Shown here: piece by piece, positions 32,671-49,369 of the stretch
How positions within the stretch are numbered: position 1 is the first letter of the stretch
Layout of the letters: every line of letters starts with the position of its first letter
Source of the DNA: Acidobacteriota bacterium
Lineage (GTDB): Bacteria > Acidobacteriota > Blastocatellia > RBC074
Assembly: GCA_016715865.1 (NCBI GenBank)
Contig: JADJXM010000018.1
Coordinates: 124,001 to 188,000 of the forward strand
Direction of reading: 5' to 3'
Length of the DNA stretch: 64,000 bases
Notes under the pieces: generated by a model
The model's database searches: none
Told to the model about the DNA's origin: nothing
Seen by the model: the letters and a program-made list of their open reading frames with translations, nothing else
Made by a program: the position numbers and the translations under genes

Positions 32671-35600
32671 TACTCTCGCGTAATAAAGTTATCCGTATTG
32701 AAAAGCACGCGAACAGCGGCTGTCATCGCGGCCCCTTGAGCTTCGGTCAAACCTGCCTTCGTCAATTCATCGTTGACCAGCGCCATCGCCGAAGCGGGTT
32801 GACCGGCAAAGCCCTGGACTTGCCGTTCGACATAACCGCGCAAGGCAGTCAGTTCCGTCGCATTGGGCGGGCGACTGAAACAGAGTGCGAACGCATGGTG
32901 CAAACGCAAATCCAATTTAGCTGCAAATTCGCCCGGCACATCGCGCACCAGCCGGATTGCAAGGCCTTGCGCAATTTCCAGGAAGGCCGGGTCGTTGGCC
33001 AGCGTCAACGATTGCAACGGCGTATTCGAGCGCTGACGCCGCGTGCAGACGGTCTGAAAATCCGGGGCGTCAAACGTCGTGAACAACGGATAAGGTGCAC
33101 TTCGATAAAACTGGGTATACAACGCGCGGCGAAAGCGTTCCGCGCCTGCAGCGACCACCCATTTCTTCTTGTTCTGCGTGAAGGCATAGACGCCGTCGGG
33201 TTGAGGCGGACGCACGCTGGGGCCGCCGATACGCGGGTTGAGCAATCCGCTGGCGCTCAATGCGGCATCACGCACGATTTCGGCCTCGACTCGAAAGCGC
33301 TCCTGCCGTGCCAGCAACAGGTTGCGCGGGTCGGTCTCGTTCAAATCCTTGCGCGCATCAGACGATTGCCGATAAGTCGCACTGTTGACGATCAGGCGGT
33401 GCATGGCTTTAAGGCTCCAGCCCTGGCGAATGAATTCGCTCGCCAGCCAATCCAGCAATTCCGGATGCACGGGCCGCGCGCCCTGAGTGCCGAAATCCTC
33501 TTCGGTTTCGACGATGCCGCGTCCGAAATAACGCATCCAGATGCGATTCATCGTGACGCGAGGCGTGAGCGGATTGGCGGGATCAGTCAGCCATTGCGCC
33601 AGATCAAGGCGCGTTCGAGGTCTGCCGGTTTCAGGCAAGGCAGGCCCAACCGCGCTGAGCACGCCAGGTTGCAACAGTCCCGCCTCCAGGTTGGGTCGTG
33701 TGAAATCGCCGCGTGTGAGAATGTACGATTCGCGCGGCACGGCGATATCGCGCATGATCATGGCCATGACGGCATTGCCCGCCTGCTTTTCTCTGACCGC
33801 ACGGGCAGAAGCGAATGCCGCACTGATTTGTGCCTCTTGTTCAGGAGTCCGCGACCTGGCGTCTGTTTTCAGCGCCGCCAGCAGGGCCGTCCCGCGCGCA
33901 TAGTGCGGGGTATCGGTGGCGATCTCGATTTTGAATCGACCAATGCCACTCCCTGATCTAGCGTCGTGCCGCAGCATGAACTGCACCTGTCGGCTCGCGA
34001 ATTCCTTCGGCCGGGCATAAACGAACACGGCTTTGCGCGGCCGGGCGTTGTCTCTGGTGTTGATTGACCAGCCCGTGCGACGGTCGCCATCGCTCGCGGC
34101 GCGCGCCGGCCAGGCAATCTGCTCATCATCCGCAAAGGCGTCATTGAAACGATGATTGCCGCCTTCCGATTCAATATAAAACTCGCTCAATGCAAATGAC
34201 CCGTCCGCAGCCAGTCCAGGGCCATTTTTCGGCAATATTTCGTGCGGCAGCACGCGCAAACGCACGGCGGCGACGCGCGGCGAATCAATCCTGACCAGAA
34301 TACGATAGGCGTCATTCGAGGAAGCGTTTGATGCTGTCAGAAACGAACCGTCATCCAGCCGCTGCAATTTCCCTGCGGCTTCAGTGTCGAATTTGACGGG
34401 ATCAAATGAAACCCAATCGACTTCCTTTATCGGAGCGGTCACCGCGGGATTGCGTTCGAGCCGTTCGATTTCCGCGAGCTCCCATTCGCCCCGCGTCAGC
34501 TCACGACGCGCCGGCTCAGTCATTTCCGGTTTGCCGAACATCTCGCCGTGATTAACGAATATGGTCGGGCCGAGATTGTTGACATCCATCGTCGAATTAA
34601 AGAACGCGAAGAGCTGGTAATACTCCTTGTGAGAGATGGGATCGAATTTGTGCGAATGGCATTGCGCACAGCCCACTGTCAGTCCCAGCCAGACAGCGCC
34701 CGTCGTGCTGACGCGGTCCATGACCTGTTCGACACGGGCCTGTTCAGGATCTACGCCGCCTTCCTCGTTGATGACCGTATTGCGGTGAAACCCCGTTGCC
34801 ACCAGTTGAGCCCTGGCGAGCTGCGCGTCCGCGGGTTGCGGTAAAAGGTCGCCTGCCAGTTGTTCAATTGTGAAACGGTCAAACGGCTTGTCATTATTGA
34901 GCGCCTGAATCACCCAATCGCGGTAAGGCCACATGACGCGATCGCCATCGATGGTGTATCCGTTGGAATCGGCATAACGTGCCTGATCGAGCCAATGCCG
35001 TCCCCAGCGTTCACCATAATGCGGGCTGGCGAGCAACTGTTCGACCAGGGCGCGATACACTGCATCCTGATTGCGCGTGCCGGCCTGATTAAATTCCCTG
35101 ACAAACGCTTCGACTTCCGCCGGTTGCGGCAACAAGCCCGTCAGATCAAGCGATAAACGGCGAATCAAAGTGCGCGGGTCGGCTTGTGGCGAAGGTGCGA
35201 TACCTTCGCGCTCGAGCCGCGCCAGAATGAAACTGTCAATTTCATTGCGCGCCCATCCGGCATTCTTCACGGCGGGCGGCGCAGTCGCGGCGAGAGGCTG
35301 AAACGCCCAGTGCCCCTCATACTTTGCACCCTGTTCGATCCAGCGCCGCAACAACGCGGCTTCTTCACGTGTGATGGCCGCTTTTTTTGCCGATAAAGGC
35401 GGCATCATTTCGCCGGCTTCATGAGACGTGACGCGCCGCAACAATTCGCTTTCGTCCGGCTTGCCCGGCGTTATTGCGCGATACCCGCCGCGGTCTTTCG
35501 TTGCACCTTCAAACGTGTCGAGGCGCAAACCCGCCTTGCGATTCTTATCATCCGGTCCATGACAATAAAAACAGCGATCGGAAAGCAACGGGCGAATGTC

Positions 35601-35720
35601 GCGATTGAATTGCACATCCTGAACAGCAACAACCGTCAAACGCGGGGTGCTCCAGAAGGCGACGATCGCTGAGAGACCAAGCAGCAAGCTGACATAAAGT
35701 TTAAGTCTTTTCATGACCAT
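32670..35720 (-). CDS. PSD1 / DUF1549 / DUF1553 cytochrome-type protein
   Basis: 1016-residue exported protein. A signal segment is followed by a planctomycete-type cytochrome domain with heme motif CFYCH (near residue 51, SDRCFYCHGPDDKNRKAG). DUF1549 is marked by NEIDSFILARLEREG...RLSLDLTGLLPQ, GERWGRHWLDQARYADSNGY and CAQCHSHKFDPIS (second CxxCH). DUF1553 is marked by RLDLAQWLTDPANPLTPRVTMNR and RRALYTQFYRSAPYP. First gene of the operon with lactonase and DUF1501. The family is abundant in Planctomycetes, Verrucomicrobia and Acidobacteria; biochemical role unproven. Confidence 0.92.
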   Translation of the reverse strand: MVMKRLKLYVSLLLGLSAIVAFWSTPRLTVVAVQDVQFNRDIRPLLSDRCFYCHGPDDKNRKAGLRLDTFEGATKDRGGYRAITPGKPDESELLRRVTSHEAGEMMPPLSAKKAAITREEAALLRRWIEQGAKYEGHWAFQPLAATAPPAVKNAGWARNEIDSFILARLEREGIAPSPQADPRTLIRRLSLDLTGLLPQPAEVEAFVREFNQAGTRNQDAVYRALVEQLLASPHYGERWGRHWLDQARYADSNGYTIDGDRVMWPYRDWVIQALNNDKPFDRFTIEQLAGDLLPQPADAQLARAQLVATGFHRNTVINEEGGVDPEQARVEQVMDRVSTTGAVWLGLTVGCAQCHSHKFDPISHKEYYQLFAFFNSTMDVNNLGPTIFVNHGEMFGKPEMTEPARRELTRGEWELAEIERLERNPAVTAPIKEVDWVSFDPVKFDTEAAGKLQRLDDGSFLTASNASSNDAYRILVRIDSPRVAAVRLRVLPHEILPKNGPGLAADGSFALSEFYIESEGGNHRFNDAFADDEQIAWPARAASDGDRRTGWSINTRDNARPRKAVFVYARPKEFASRQVQFMLRHDARSGSGIGRFKIEIATDTPHYARGTALLAALKTDARSRTPEQEAQISAAFASARAVREKQAGNAVMAMIMRDIAVPRESYILTRGDFTRPNLEAGLLQPGVLSAVGPALPETGRPRTRLDLAQWLTDPANPLTPRVTMNRIWMRYFGRGIVETEEDFGTQGARPVHPELLDWLASEFIRQGWSLKAMHRLIVNSATYRQSSDARKDLNETDPRNLLLARQERFRVEAEIVRDAALSASGLLNPRIGGPSVRPPQPDGVYAFTQNKKKWVVAAGAERFRRALYTQFYRSAPYPLFTTFDAPDFQTVCTRRQRSNTPLQSLTLANDPAFLEIAQGLAIRLVRDVPGEFAAKLDLRLHHAFALCFSRPPNATELTALRGYVERQVQGFAGQPASAMALVNDELTKAGLTEAQGAAMTAAVRVLFNTDNFITRE

Positions 35721-35765
35721 ATCACATTGATACGAAAATGGATTTGTTGCCGCGTATATTATATA

Positions 35766-36779
35766 TCAACCATTTTTTCTGACCTTGAGCGCCAGGGCCC
35801 TGCCCGGATTACCGATCAGCAATTGATCGATCCCGGACTGGCTGAATCCCGCATCGCGGAGCGCCGGCACGAATGAAGTGATTATCCCGTCATAGGCTCT
35901 GAAGTTACCGCCGCCGGGTTCTCCGATGTGGTACCAGCCGGCATCCTGAGAGATGAGTACGCGATCGAGCGATCCGGCTTCACGCATCTTCGCAACCAGT
36001 TCGACGTGGCGTTCGATGCTGGCGGAGCTTATGCCGTCGAATTCAATCCAGCAGCCCCGCTTCGCCGCTTCGAGATGATATTTCGAGTCCTTCTCGCTCT
36101 GCGCGTGAATCCAGATGAAGGCTTCGGGGCTGACGCCATGCCTTTTGATCAGATCGAGCTGCTGCATCGCAGCCCTTCCGTCACCCGTGTGAGCCCCGAT
36201 GGTCAGCCCCGTCTTCAGGTGCGTCAGAGCCGCCGCGCTGACGATCTTCACATTCAGCTCAGAGAGCGGCCCGGCATCGACGCCGATCTTGATGAATCCC
36301 GGTTTGATCCTGGTCCCGTCTATACCCTGATTGAATTCGCTGATCCATCGCGCGGCGAGCTGCTCGGGCGTCTCCTGCGAAACGTGAGCGGGCAGGAACT
36401 GATGATTGCGCGCTCCGTAATATCCGGTATTCGTGATGATGTGAAGTCCTGAGGCGCGGCTCAGTCGTTCGAGCAGCGAGGCGTCACGCCCAAGCCAGTT
36501 CGGCGTACAGTCGACAAAAGTGCGGCATCCGAGCTCGCGAAGGCGTCTGAGATGCGGCAAGGCTGTTCTGAACACCTCATCAGCATTGTAGCGATCCCGG
36601 CTGATCCGGTCAGCTCCGATGAAATCGACCAGAATATGCTCGTGCATGAGGGTCAGGCCGAGTTTTTGGACATCTATCGGACCTCTCACGGTCATAATCC
36701 TGTCACGCTGCGCGGCCCGCGATGTCGCGACGCCGGCCAGCGCAAGTGCGGCTGATGTAAGAAAAGTTCGTCTTCGCAT
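35766..36779 (-). CDS. phosphotriesterase-family amidohydrolase, exported
   Basis: 337 residues. It starts RRRTFLTSAALALAGVATSRA, a Tat-like signal. The binuclear metal site is visible: HxH in LMHEHILVDF, bridging Lys in GFIKIGVDAG, His in GAHTGDG, His in IHAQSEKD and Asp in SQDAGWYH. This fits the PTE/PHP lactonase-like family. The natural substrate is likely a lactone or ester rather than an organophosphate. It is a single gene, 46 bp upstream of (and same strand as) the PSD1 operon's start, with an AT-rich spacer. Confidence 0.86.
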   Translation of the reverse strand: MRRRTFLTSAALALAGVATSRAAQRDRIMTVRGPIDVQKLGLTLMHEHILVDFIGADRISRDRYNADEVFRTALPHLRRLRELGCRTFVDCTPNWLGRDASLLERLSRASGLHIITNTGYYGARNHQFLPAHVSQETPEQLAARWISEFNQGIDGTRIKPGFIKIGVDAGPLSELNVKIVSAAALTHLKTGLTIGAHTGDGRAAMQQLDLIKRHGVSPEAFIWIHAQSEKDSKYHLEAAKRGCWIEFDGISSASIERHVELVAKMREAGSLDRVLISQDAGWYHIGEPGGGNFRAYDGIITSFVPALRDAGFSQSGIDQLLIGNPGRALALKVRKNG

Positions 36780-36959
36780 AACTCTGGATAGTATGGATAT
36801 TGATTATTCAACGCCAAAACGCCAAGATAACCAAGTCTAATAGGGTCTAAAAGAGTCTGAAAGGCAGATCGATTATGATCGACTCTTACCGTATATTGAA
36901 GCGCATTTTGCCTTTGTCTTCAAAAATCATGGACGCGTAAGCATTGCCGGAGGGATTAG

Positions 36960-38525
<1,566 letters not shown>

Positions 38526-38563
38526 TTAGCCGTAAACTAAGTTACGCAAGAGAGCCAAGATGG

Positions 38564-39073
<510 letters not shown>

Positions 39074-39078
39074 TTTCT

Positions 39079-40005
<927 letters not shown>

Positions 40006-40055
40006 GCATATCTCCTTTGATTCGGTTCTCGGCAAAAGCAGCAGGCTGATGCCGG

Positions 40056-40460
40056 TTATTTGCTCTTTTTCCCAACCAACCGGGCACGTATCCAGTCTGC
40101 CAGTTCGCCTTGGGTCAGATTTCCCTCGGCCAATCGGAGCCATGTCAGATACTTATCTTCAGGTCTCGCGATCATCTTTTTATTATTCAGAATGAGAAAA
40201 GTGCGGGCGACGACCAATGAAACACGTTTATTTCCGTCGATAAAAGGATGATTCCGTATGATCCCATAGGCATAAGAGGCTGCAAGCGAGGCGATATCCG
40301 GTGGATGATCCTTATATTCAAGCAGGAATCGCGGCCGCGCCAGTGCCGATTGCAGCAACCCTTCGTCACGCAACCCTTCGGCTCCTCCGTGTTCGGCGAT
40401 CTGCCATCGATGGATCGCCAGAACCGTGTGATCGGAGATCCATTTAACTTTCATGTTCAC
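40056..40460 (-). CDS. doc: Doc-type death-on-curing toxin (Fic fold)
   Basis: 134 residues with the Fic-family motif HPFIDGNKR near residue 70, in the Doc form. Doc toxins phosphorylate EF-Tu and stop translation. The upstream gene, overlapping by four bases, is an AbrB-type antitoxin, which together make a complete module. It lies between polysaccharide-degradation genes and is intact. Confidence 0.9.
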   Translation of the reverse strand: MNMKVKWISDHTVLAIHRWQIAEHGGAEGLRDEGLLQSALARPRFLLEYKDHPPDIASLAASYAYGIIRNHPFIDGNKRVSLVVARTFLILNNKKMIARPEDKYLTWLRLAEGNLTQGELADWIRARLVGKKSK

Positions 40461-40681
40461 TCGGCCAGTTTCCGCAGAACATCCCTGTCTTCGCGCATTA
40501 CCCGCTCTGCCGCTTCCATTTGTTCGGCCATCTCAGGGTCATATGGCGTCAATTCGATTCCATGCTTCGTCTCGATAACAAAGAGATTGTCGCCCTTTTT
40601 TACTCGAAGTTTCTCAAGAATCTCTTTGGGCAGGACAATGCCCGCGGAATTCCCGATCGTTGTTATTTTCAGAACCGACAT
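40457..40681 (-). CDS. AbrB/MazE-family antitoxin of the Doc toxin
   Basis: 74 residues. SpoVT-AbrB DNA-binding domain: VLKITTIGNSAGIVLPKEIL followed by LRVKKGDNLFVIET; the C-terminal part (PEMAEQMEAAERVMREDRDV) is a helix that should neutralise Doc. The frame opens at 40750, but the ATG at 40681 has a GAGGTAAA leader and starts the domain properly. It probably represses its own promoter in the gap to the divergent GH67 gene. Confidence 0.85.
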   Translation of the reverse strand: MSVLKITTIGNSAGIVLPKEILEKLRVKKGDNLFVIETKHGIELTPYDPEMAEQMEAAERVMREDRDVLRKLAE

Positions 40682-40750
40682 TTCATTTACCTCTACGCTG
40701 TTATAACATAAGTTGCAACGCGCTGTCAGTTCATAACCAGAGAGGGTCAA

Positions 40751-42919
<2,169 letters not shown>

Positions 42920-42922
42920 GAT

Positions 42923-44157
<1,235 letters not shown>

Positions 44158-44161
<4 letters not shown>

Positions 44162-45021
44162 AACGAAAAATTACTGTGCTGTTGATGCTTTCCTCACTGG
44201 GAACGCTGATTTTCGCGGCGGCGGCTCCGCAGCGAGGCACTGAATTTAAAGGTCCGGTCGGCCTTCAGCTCTACAGCCTGCGTGAACAGTTCGCCAAAGA
44301 CGTTCCGGGAACGCTGGATGTCGCCCGCGGTTTCGGCATCGAATATGTCGAACTGGCCGGAACCTATGGTCTGGCTCCCGGTCAATTCAGGGAACTGCTT
44401 GCGTCGAAGGGGTTGAAGCCGATCAGCTCCCTCACTTCGTTCGAGCGCTTCCGCGACGATGTCGAAGGCGTCGCCCGTGAAGCGAAAGCGCTGAGAGTGC
44501 AGTATGTCGGAACCGCATGGATTCCGCATCAGGGCGACTTCAAGGAAAGCGACGCCCGCGGCGCAATCGAGGTCTTCAATCGCGCCGGCGAGGCATTGGC
44601 AGAACACGGCCTCAAATTCTTCTACCATACCCACGGCTATGAATTTTATCCTCATGGCGAAGGCACTCTCTTCGATCTGATCATGAAAGAGACGAAACCC
44701 GAGTTCGTCCGCTTCGAGATGGATGTCTTCTGGATCGTCCATCCAGGGCAGGACCCGGTCAAACTATTCGAAAAATACGGCGGCCGTTTTGAACTGATGC
44801 ACGTCAAGGATATGAAGAAAGACACACCAACGGGACTGCTGACGGGCCAGTCGGACGTCAGGAATGACGTCGCGCTGGGAACCGGCAAGATGGACTGGCC
44901 GGCGATTATGAGAGCCGCACGCAAGGCCGGAGTCAAATGGTATTTCATCGAGGATGAGTCACCCACATCTGTCGAACAGATCCCTCAGAGCCTGCGATTC
45001 CTCAAACGGCTGAGATTTTAA
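44158..45021 (+). CDS. sugar phosphate isomerase/epimerase family protein (TIM barrel), exported
   Basis: 287 residues with a signal peptide (ITVLLMLSSLGTLIFAAAAP). The xylose-isomerase-like barrel shows VGLQLYSLREQF, GIEYVELAGTYGL, the metal Glu/His sites in FYHTHGYEF, FEMDVFWIVHPG, LMHVKDMKK, and the final WYFIEDESPT. Substrate unknown; likely a sugar acid released by the operon. ATG overlaps the upstream stop by four bases and has an AAAGGAG site. Confidence 0.85.
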
Positions 45022-45174
45022 AGAAGAAGTTTCCAGTGAGAAAAGTTTCCAGTTTCCAGTAGTGGTACACCTGAGCCATGTTAAGTGTGCATATTTAACG
45101 ACTTTTCAGCTCAATTCTTACTGGAAACTGGAAACTTCTTTTTACTGGAAACTCTTCCCACTGGAAACTTATTC
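45022..45174. repeat. TTTCCAG heptad inverted repeat, copy 2
   Basis: The left side carries TTTCCAGTTTCCAGTAGT, the right side ACTGGAAACTGGAAACTT plus two further units. The centre has TTTAACGACTTTTCAGCTCA then TTCTTACT, similar to the centres of the other two copies. It fills the gap between the isomerase gene and the convergent ABC permease gene. Confidence 0.8.
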
Positions 45175-46444
45175 TCACCTTTCATACCTCAGCGCCTGGA
45201 TCGGATTGAGTTTCGCCGCGCGCCAGGCCGGCCAGAGTCCGAAAAACAGCCCGACGCTCGCTGAGACTACCAGCCCGGCCACGATCGCGCCGAATGAAAT
45301 ACTCGCTTTGAGCGACGGCGCAAACAACTGCACCAGCAGAGCCGTGCCGACACCGAAGAACACGCCGGAGATCCCGCCCAGGGCAGTCAGCATCATGGCT
45401 TCAAGCAGAAACTGCCACATGACATCGCGCCTGCGGGCTCCGACGGCTTTTCTCAGACCTATCTCGCCGGTCCGCTCGGTAACCGTCACGAGCATGATGT
45501 TCATGACGCCGATGCCGCCGATGAGCAGGCCGAGTGAGGCGACTCCGATCATGAGAACTGAAATCCCCGTCGAAGCCTGCGACCAGATATCAAGCATCTG
45601 CGTCGAAGCGAATAACGAGAAGTTGTCCGGATCATTCGCTGTCAGATGACGCCGCCGTCGCATGACCTCTCTGACTTCGCCCATGGCCTGATCGACATCC
45701 TCCGGCGATTTGGCCAGGCACATGAACTGCAGAAAATCCTTGTCCTCTTCCGAATAGTATTTGTCGAATGTGCCAAAGGGGATGAGCGCAAGCTGGTTTT
45801 CGTTCGGCCCGCCAAAGAGCGCTTCGCGATATTCAAGCAGCCCGATCACCTCGTAGACCTGGCCGTCGATATGAATCATCTTGCCCATAGGGTCTTCGGC
45901 GCCGAACAGCCCGTCAGCAATCGTCCGGCCGATGACGCAGACATTGCGGCGGTGGACCGAGTCAGCCTCTGTGATGAAGCGGCCGCGATCGACCCAGATG
46001 CCCGCCGCTTCGATGAAATACTCCTCGACGCCGCGCAGGAAAGGCGCCTGGGCTTCTTCGTTCTTGTACCACATGCTGACGGGCTTGTGCGGCAACTTGA
46101 TATAGAAAGGCGAGACGACCCTGATCGTCGGGCAGCCTTCTCTGACAGCCCGCGCATCCTCGATCGTCAAAGCCGGCCGCTTCTTCATGATACCCTCGAA
46201 ATCAGGGTTCCCCATATCGGTGAAATCAACCCGAAGCAGAAAGAAGCCGGCCGGGTTGAGTCGCGAAAGCTGGCCCCGAACCACCCCATCCAGCCCCTGA
46301 ATCAGCGCGACCACCAGAATCACCGTCGCCACACCCATGATGATCCCGGCCAGCGTCAGCGACGATTGAAAGCGGTGCTGATTGATCGAATTGAGCGCCA
46401 GCGCAAAGGCTTCGCCGATACGTGTCGTGTGTTTTGTGTGGTCT

Positions 46445-46452
<8 letters not shown>
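45175..46452 (-). CDS. ABC transporter permease, MacB/FtsX type (second of pair)
   Basis: 425 residues. N-terminal transmembrane helix (SSLTLAGIIMGVATVILVVALIQG), a periplasmic MacB_PCD domain, and three C-terminal helices with the FtsX signature TERTGEIGLRKAVGARRRDVMWQFLLEA. Such permeases move lipids, peptides or drugs across the envelope or perform mechanotransmission. No ATPase is adjacent in the window. It overlaps the companion permease by eight bases. Confidence 0.9.
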
Positions 46453-47665
<1,213 letters not shown>

Positions 47666-47666
47666 G

Positions 47667-47820
47667 AATAGTTTCCAGTAAGTGCAAGTTTCCAGTTTCC
47701 AGTAATAAACATACTATAAGTACTCTGTAGACTGAATTTTCCGGCATTTAAATCTACAGAGTATTTAACACATTATCAGATAAGCTCAATCCTTACCGGA
47801 AACTTCTCCCACTGGAAACT
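47667..47820. repeat. TTTCCAG heptad inverted repeat, copy 3
   Basis: Left TTTCCAGTTTCCAGTAATAA, right CCGGAAACTTCTCCCACTGG, and a centre with TTTAACACATTATCAGATAA then GCTCAATCCTTACC, comparable with copy 2. It sits in the divergent gap between the permeases and the ferredoxin operon; the remaining 47821-48001 presumably holds the operon promoter but no consensus is clear. Confidence 0.75.
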
Positions 47821-48001
47821 ATTGAGCATTGTTCCCCACCCGCATCACGTCATTTTCCCCAATATCGTCGCCATTCACCGGCTGGAGAGCCATAAACCTA
47901 ACAGAATCAAGCATATAATTGGATCGAGCTTACGGCATAGTCCTTGCAAAACAACTGGTATTCATCCGGATTCCACCATCGCGCTAACGGAGTTTACAAC
48001 C

Positions 48002-48247
48002 ATGAATAACGAAATAAAGAACAGAGAAGACAGGGGACGGGTCGAGGTCTCTGCCGAAGAGTGCAAGGGATGCGGTCTATGCATCGAGGCATGCCCTCCG
48101 CACGTCCTCGAACTCAGTGAGCGTCTGAACGGGCACGGATATCATCCGGCTGCCTATCTTGGCTCGGGTTGCACCGGCTGCGGAATCTGTTTTTATACCT
48201 GCCCTGAGCCCGGCGCGCTCACCGTATTTACACTCCAGGCCACGTAA
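48002..48247 (+). CDS. 2x[4Fe-4S] ferredoxin subunit of 2-oxoacid oxidoreductase
   Basis: 81 residues. Two cluster motifs are clear: CKGCGLCIEACP and CTGCGICFYTCP. It is the delta-type electron-transfer subunit of the 2-oxoacid:ferredoxin oxidoreductase encoded by the next two genes. The start is the ATG at 48002; the frame is open further upstream to 47822, but nothing there looks coding. Confidence 0.92.
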   Translation: MNNEIKNREDRGRVEVSAEECKGCGLCIEACPPHVLELSERLNGHGYHPAAYLGSGCTGCGICFYTCPEPGALTVFTLQAT

Positions 48248-48268
48248 CAGCAACAAAAGGATAGATTT

Positions 48269-49369
48269 ATGACGAAAGAACTGATCAAGGGCAATGAAGC
48301 CGTAGTCAAAGCGGCGATTCTGGCCGGATGTCGTTCATTTTACGGCTATCCGATCACTCCGGCCAGCGAGATCACTGAGGCTGCTGCACGATATTTCCCG
48401 CTCGCCGGCGGCACTTTTCTGCAGGCCGAGAGCGAGATCGCATCTATTAATATGGTATACGGCGCGGCGGCAGCCGGCGAACGAACAATGACCGCCTCAT
48501 CCGGACCCGGCATAAGCCTTATGCAGGAAGGTATCTCTTACCTCGCCGGCTCAGAATTGCCGTGCGTTATTGTGGACATCACCCGTGGAGGCCCCGGGCT
48601 GGGCAATATCGCCCCCGAACAGAGCGATTACCACCAGGTCGTCAAAGGCGGCGGTCACGGCAACTATCGCACAATCGTGCTGGCTCCGAATTCCGTCCAG
48701 GAGATGTGCGATCTGACTTTTCTGGCCTTCGATCTGGCCGACAAATATCGCAATCCGGCAATCGTTATGACCGACGGATTCATCGGCCAGATGATGGAGC
48801 CGGTCGAGTTCCCGACCACTTCAGTCGAAGCGCCGGCAAGGCCATGGGCGGTGCTGGGCAACGCCGAGACCAGAAATAATCTGATCACATCCATCTACAT
48901 GTCGCCGGACGAGCTGGAGGCTCACCAGCGACACCTCGAAGCGAAATACGCCCGCGCCAATCGTGGAGAAGAGCTCTTCGAAGCATACAGGACTGACGAC
49001 GCCGAGGTCATCACCATCGGCTACGGCATCGTCTCACGCATTCTCAAGACGGCCGTCGACCAGGCCCGCGAGATGGGCATCAAAGCCGGGCTGTTCAGAC
49101 CCATAACACTCTGGCCCTTCCCCGACCGCCAGATCGACATCATCGCCGACTGGACGAAATCGTTTATGGTCGTCGAGCTGAGCAACGGGCAGATGGTCGA
49201 CGACGTCCGGCTGGCGGTCAACGGGCGACGACCGGTCAATTTCTATTCGCGCGGCGGCGGCAACGTGCCGACGGTCGATGAGCTACTTGGACAGTTGATA
49301 AAGGTGAGCGAGGACAGTTATGTACGTGAAAACATATCAGAGAGCGAAGAGCTTTTTTGGGGAGTTTGA
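48269..49369 (+). CDS. vorB: 2-oxoacid:ferredoxin oxidoreductase alpha subunit (VorB-like)
   Basis: 366 residues, cytoplasmic. It carries the pyrimidine-binding domain of the pyruvate/2-ketoisovalerate oxidoreductase family: GNEAVVKAAILAGCRSFYGYPITPASEITE, FLQAESEIASINMVYGAAAAGERTMTASSGPGISLMQEG, and DITRGGPGLGNIAPEQSDY. The absence of an N-terminal gamma domain fits the VorB form, whose substrate is often 3-methyl-2-oxobutanoate from valine. The 3' end overlaps the next gene by 50 bases. Confidence 0.9.
   Translation: MTKELIKGNEAVVKAAILAGCRSFYGYPITPASEITEAAARYFPLAGGTFLQAESEIASINMVYGAAAAGERTMTASSGPGISLMQEGISYLAGSELPCVIVDITRGGPGLGNIAPEQSDYHQVVKGGGHGNYRTIVLAPNSVQEMCDLTFLAFDLADKYRNPAIVMTDGFIGQMMEPVEFPTTSVEAPARPWAVLGNAETRNNLITSIYMSPDELEAHQRHLEAKYARANRGEELFEAYRTDDAEVITIGYGIVSRILKTAVDQAREMGIKAGLFRPITLWPFPDRQIDIIADWTKSFMVVELSNGQMVDDVRLAVNGRRPVNFYSRGGGNVPTVDELLGQLIKVSEDSYVRENISESEELFWGV

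Noticed and set aside
32736..33956. 406-codon + strand ORF
   Set aside because: Shadow of the DUF1549/DUF1553 gene on the minus strand.
45022..45174. Heptad arrays as CRISPR arrays
   Set aside because: Units are 7 bases without spacers; the arrangement is a palindrome of tandem units.
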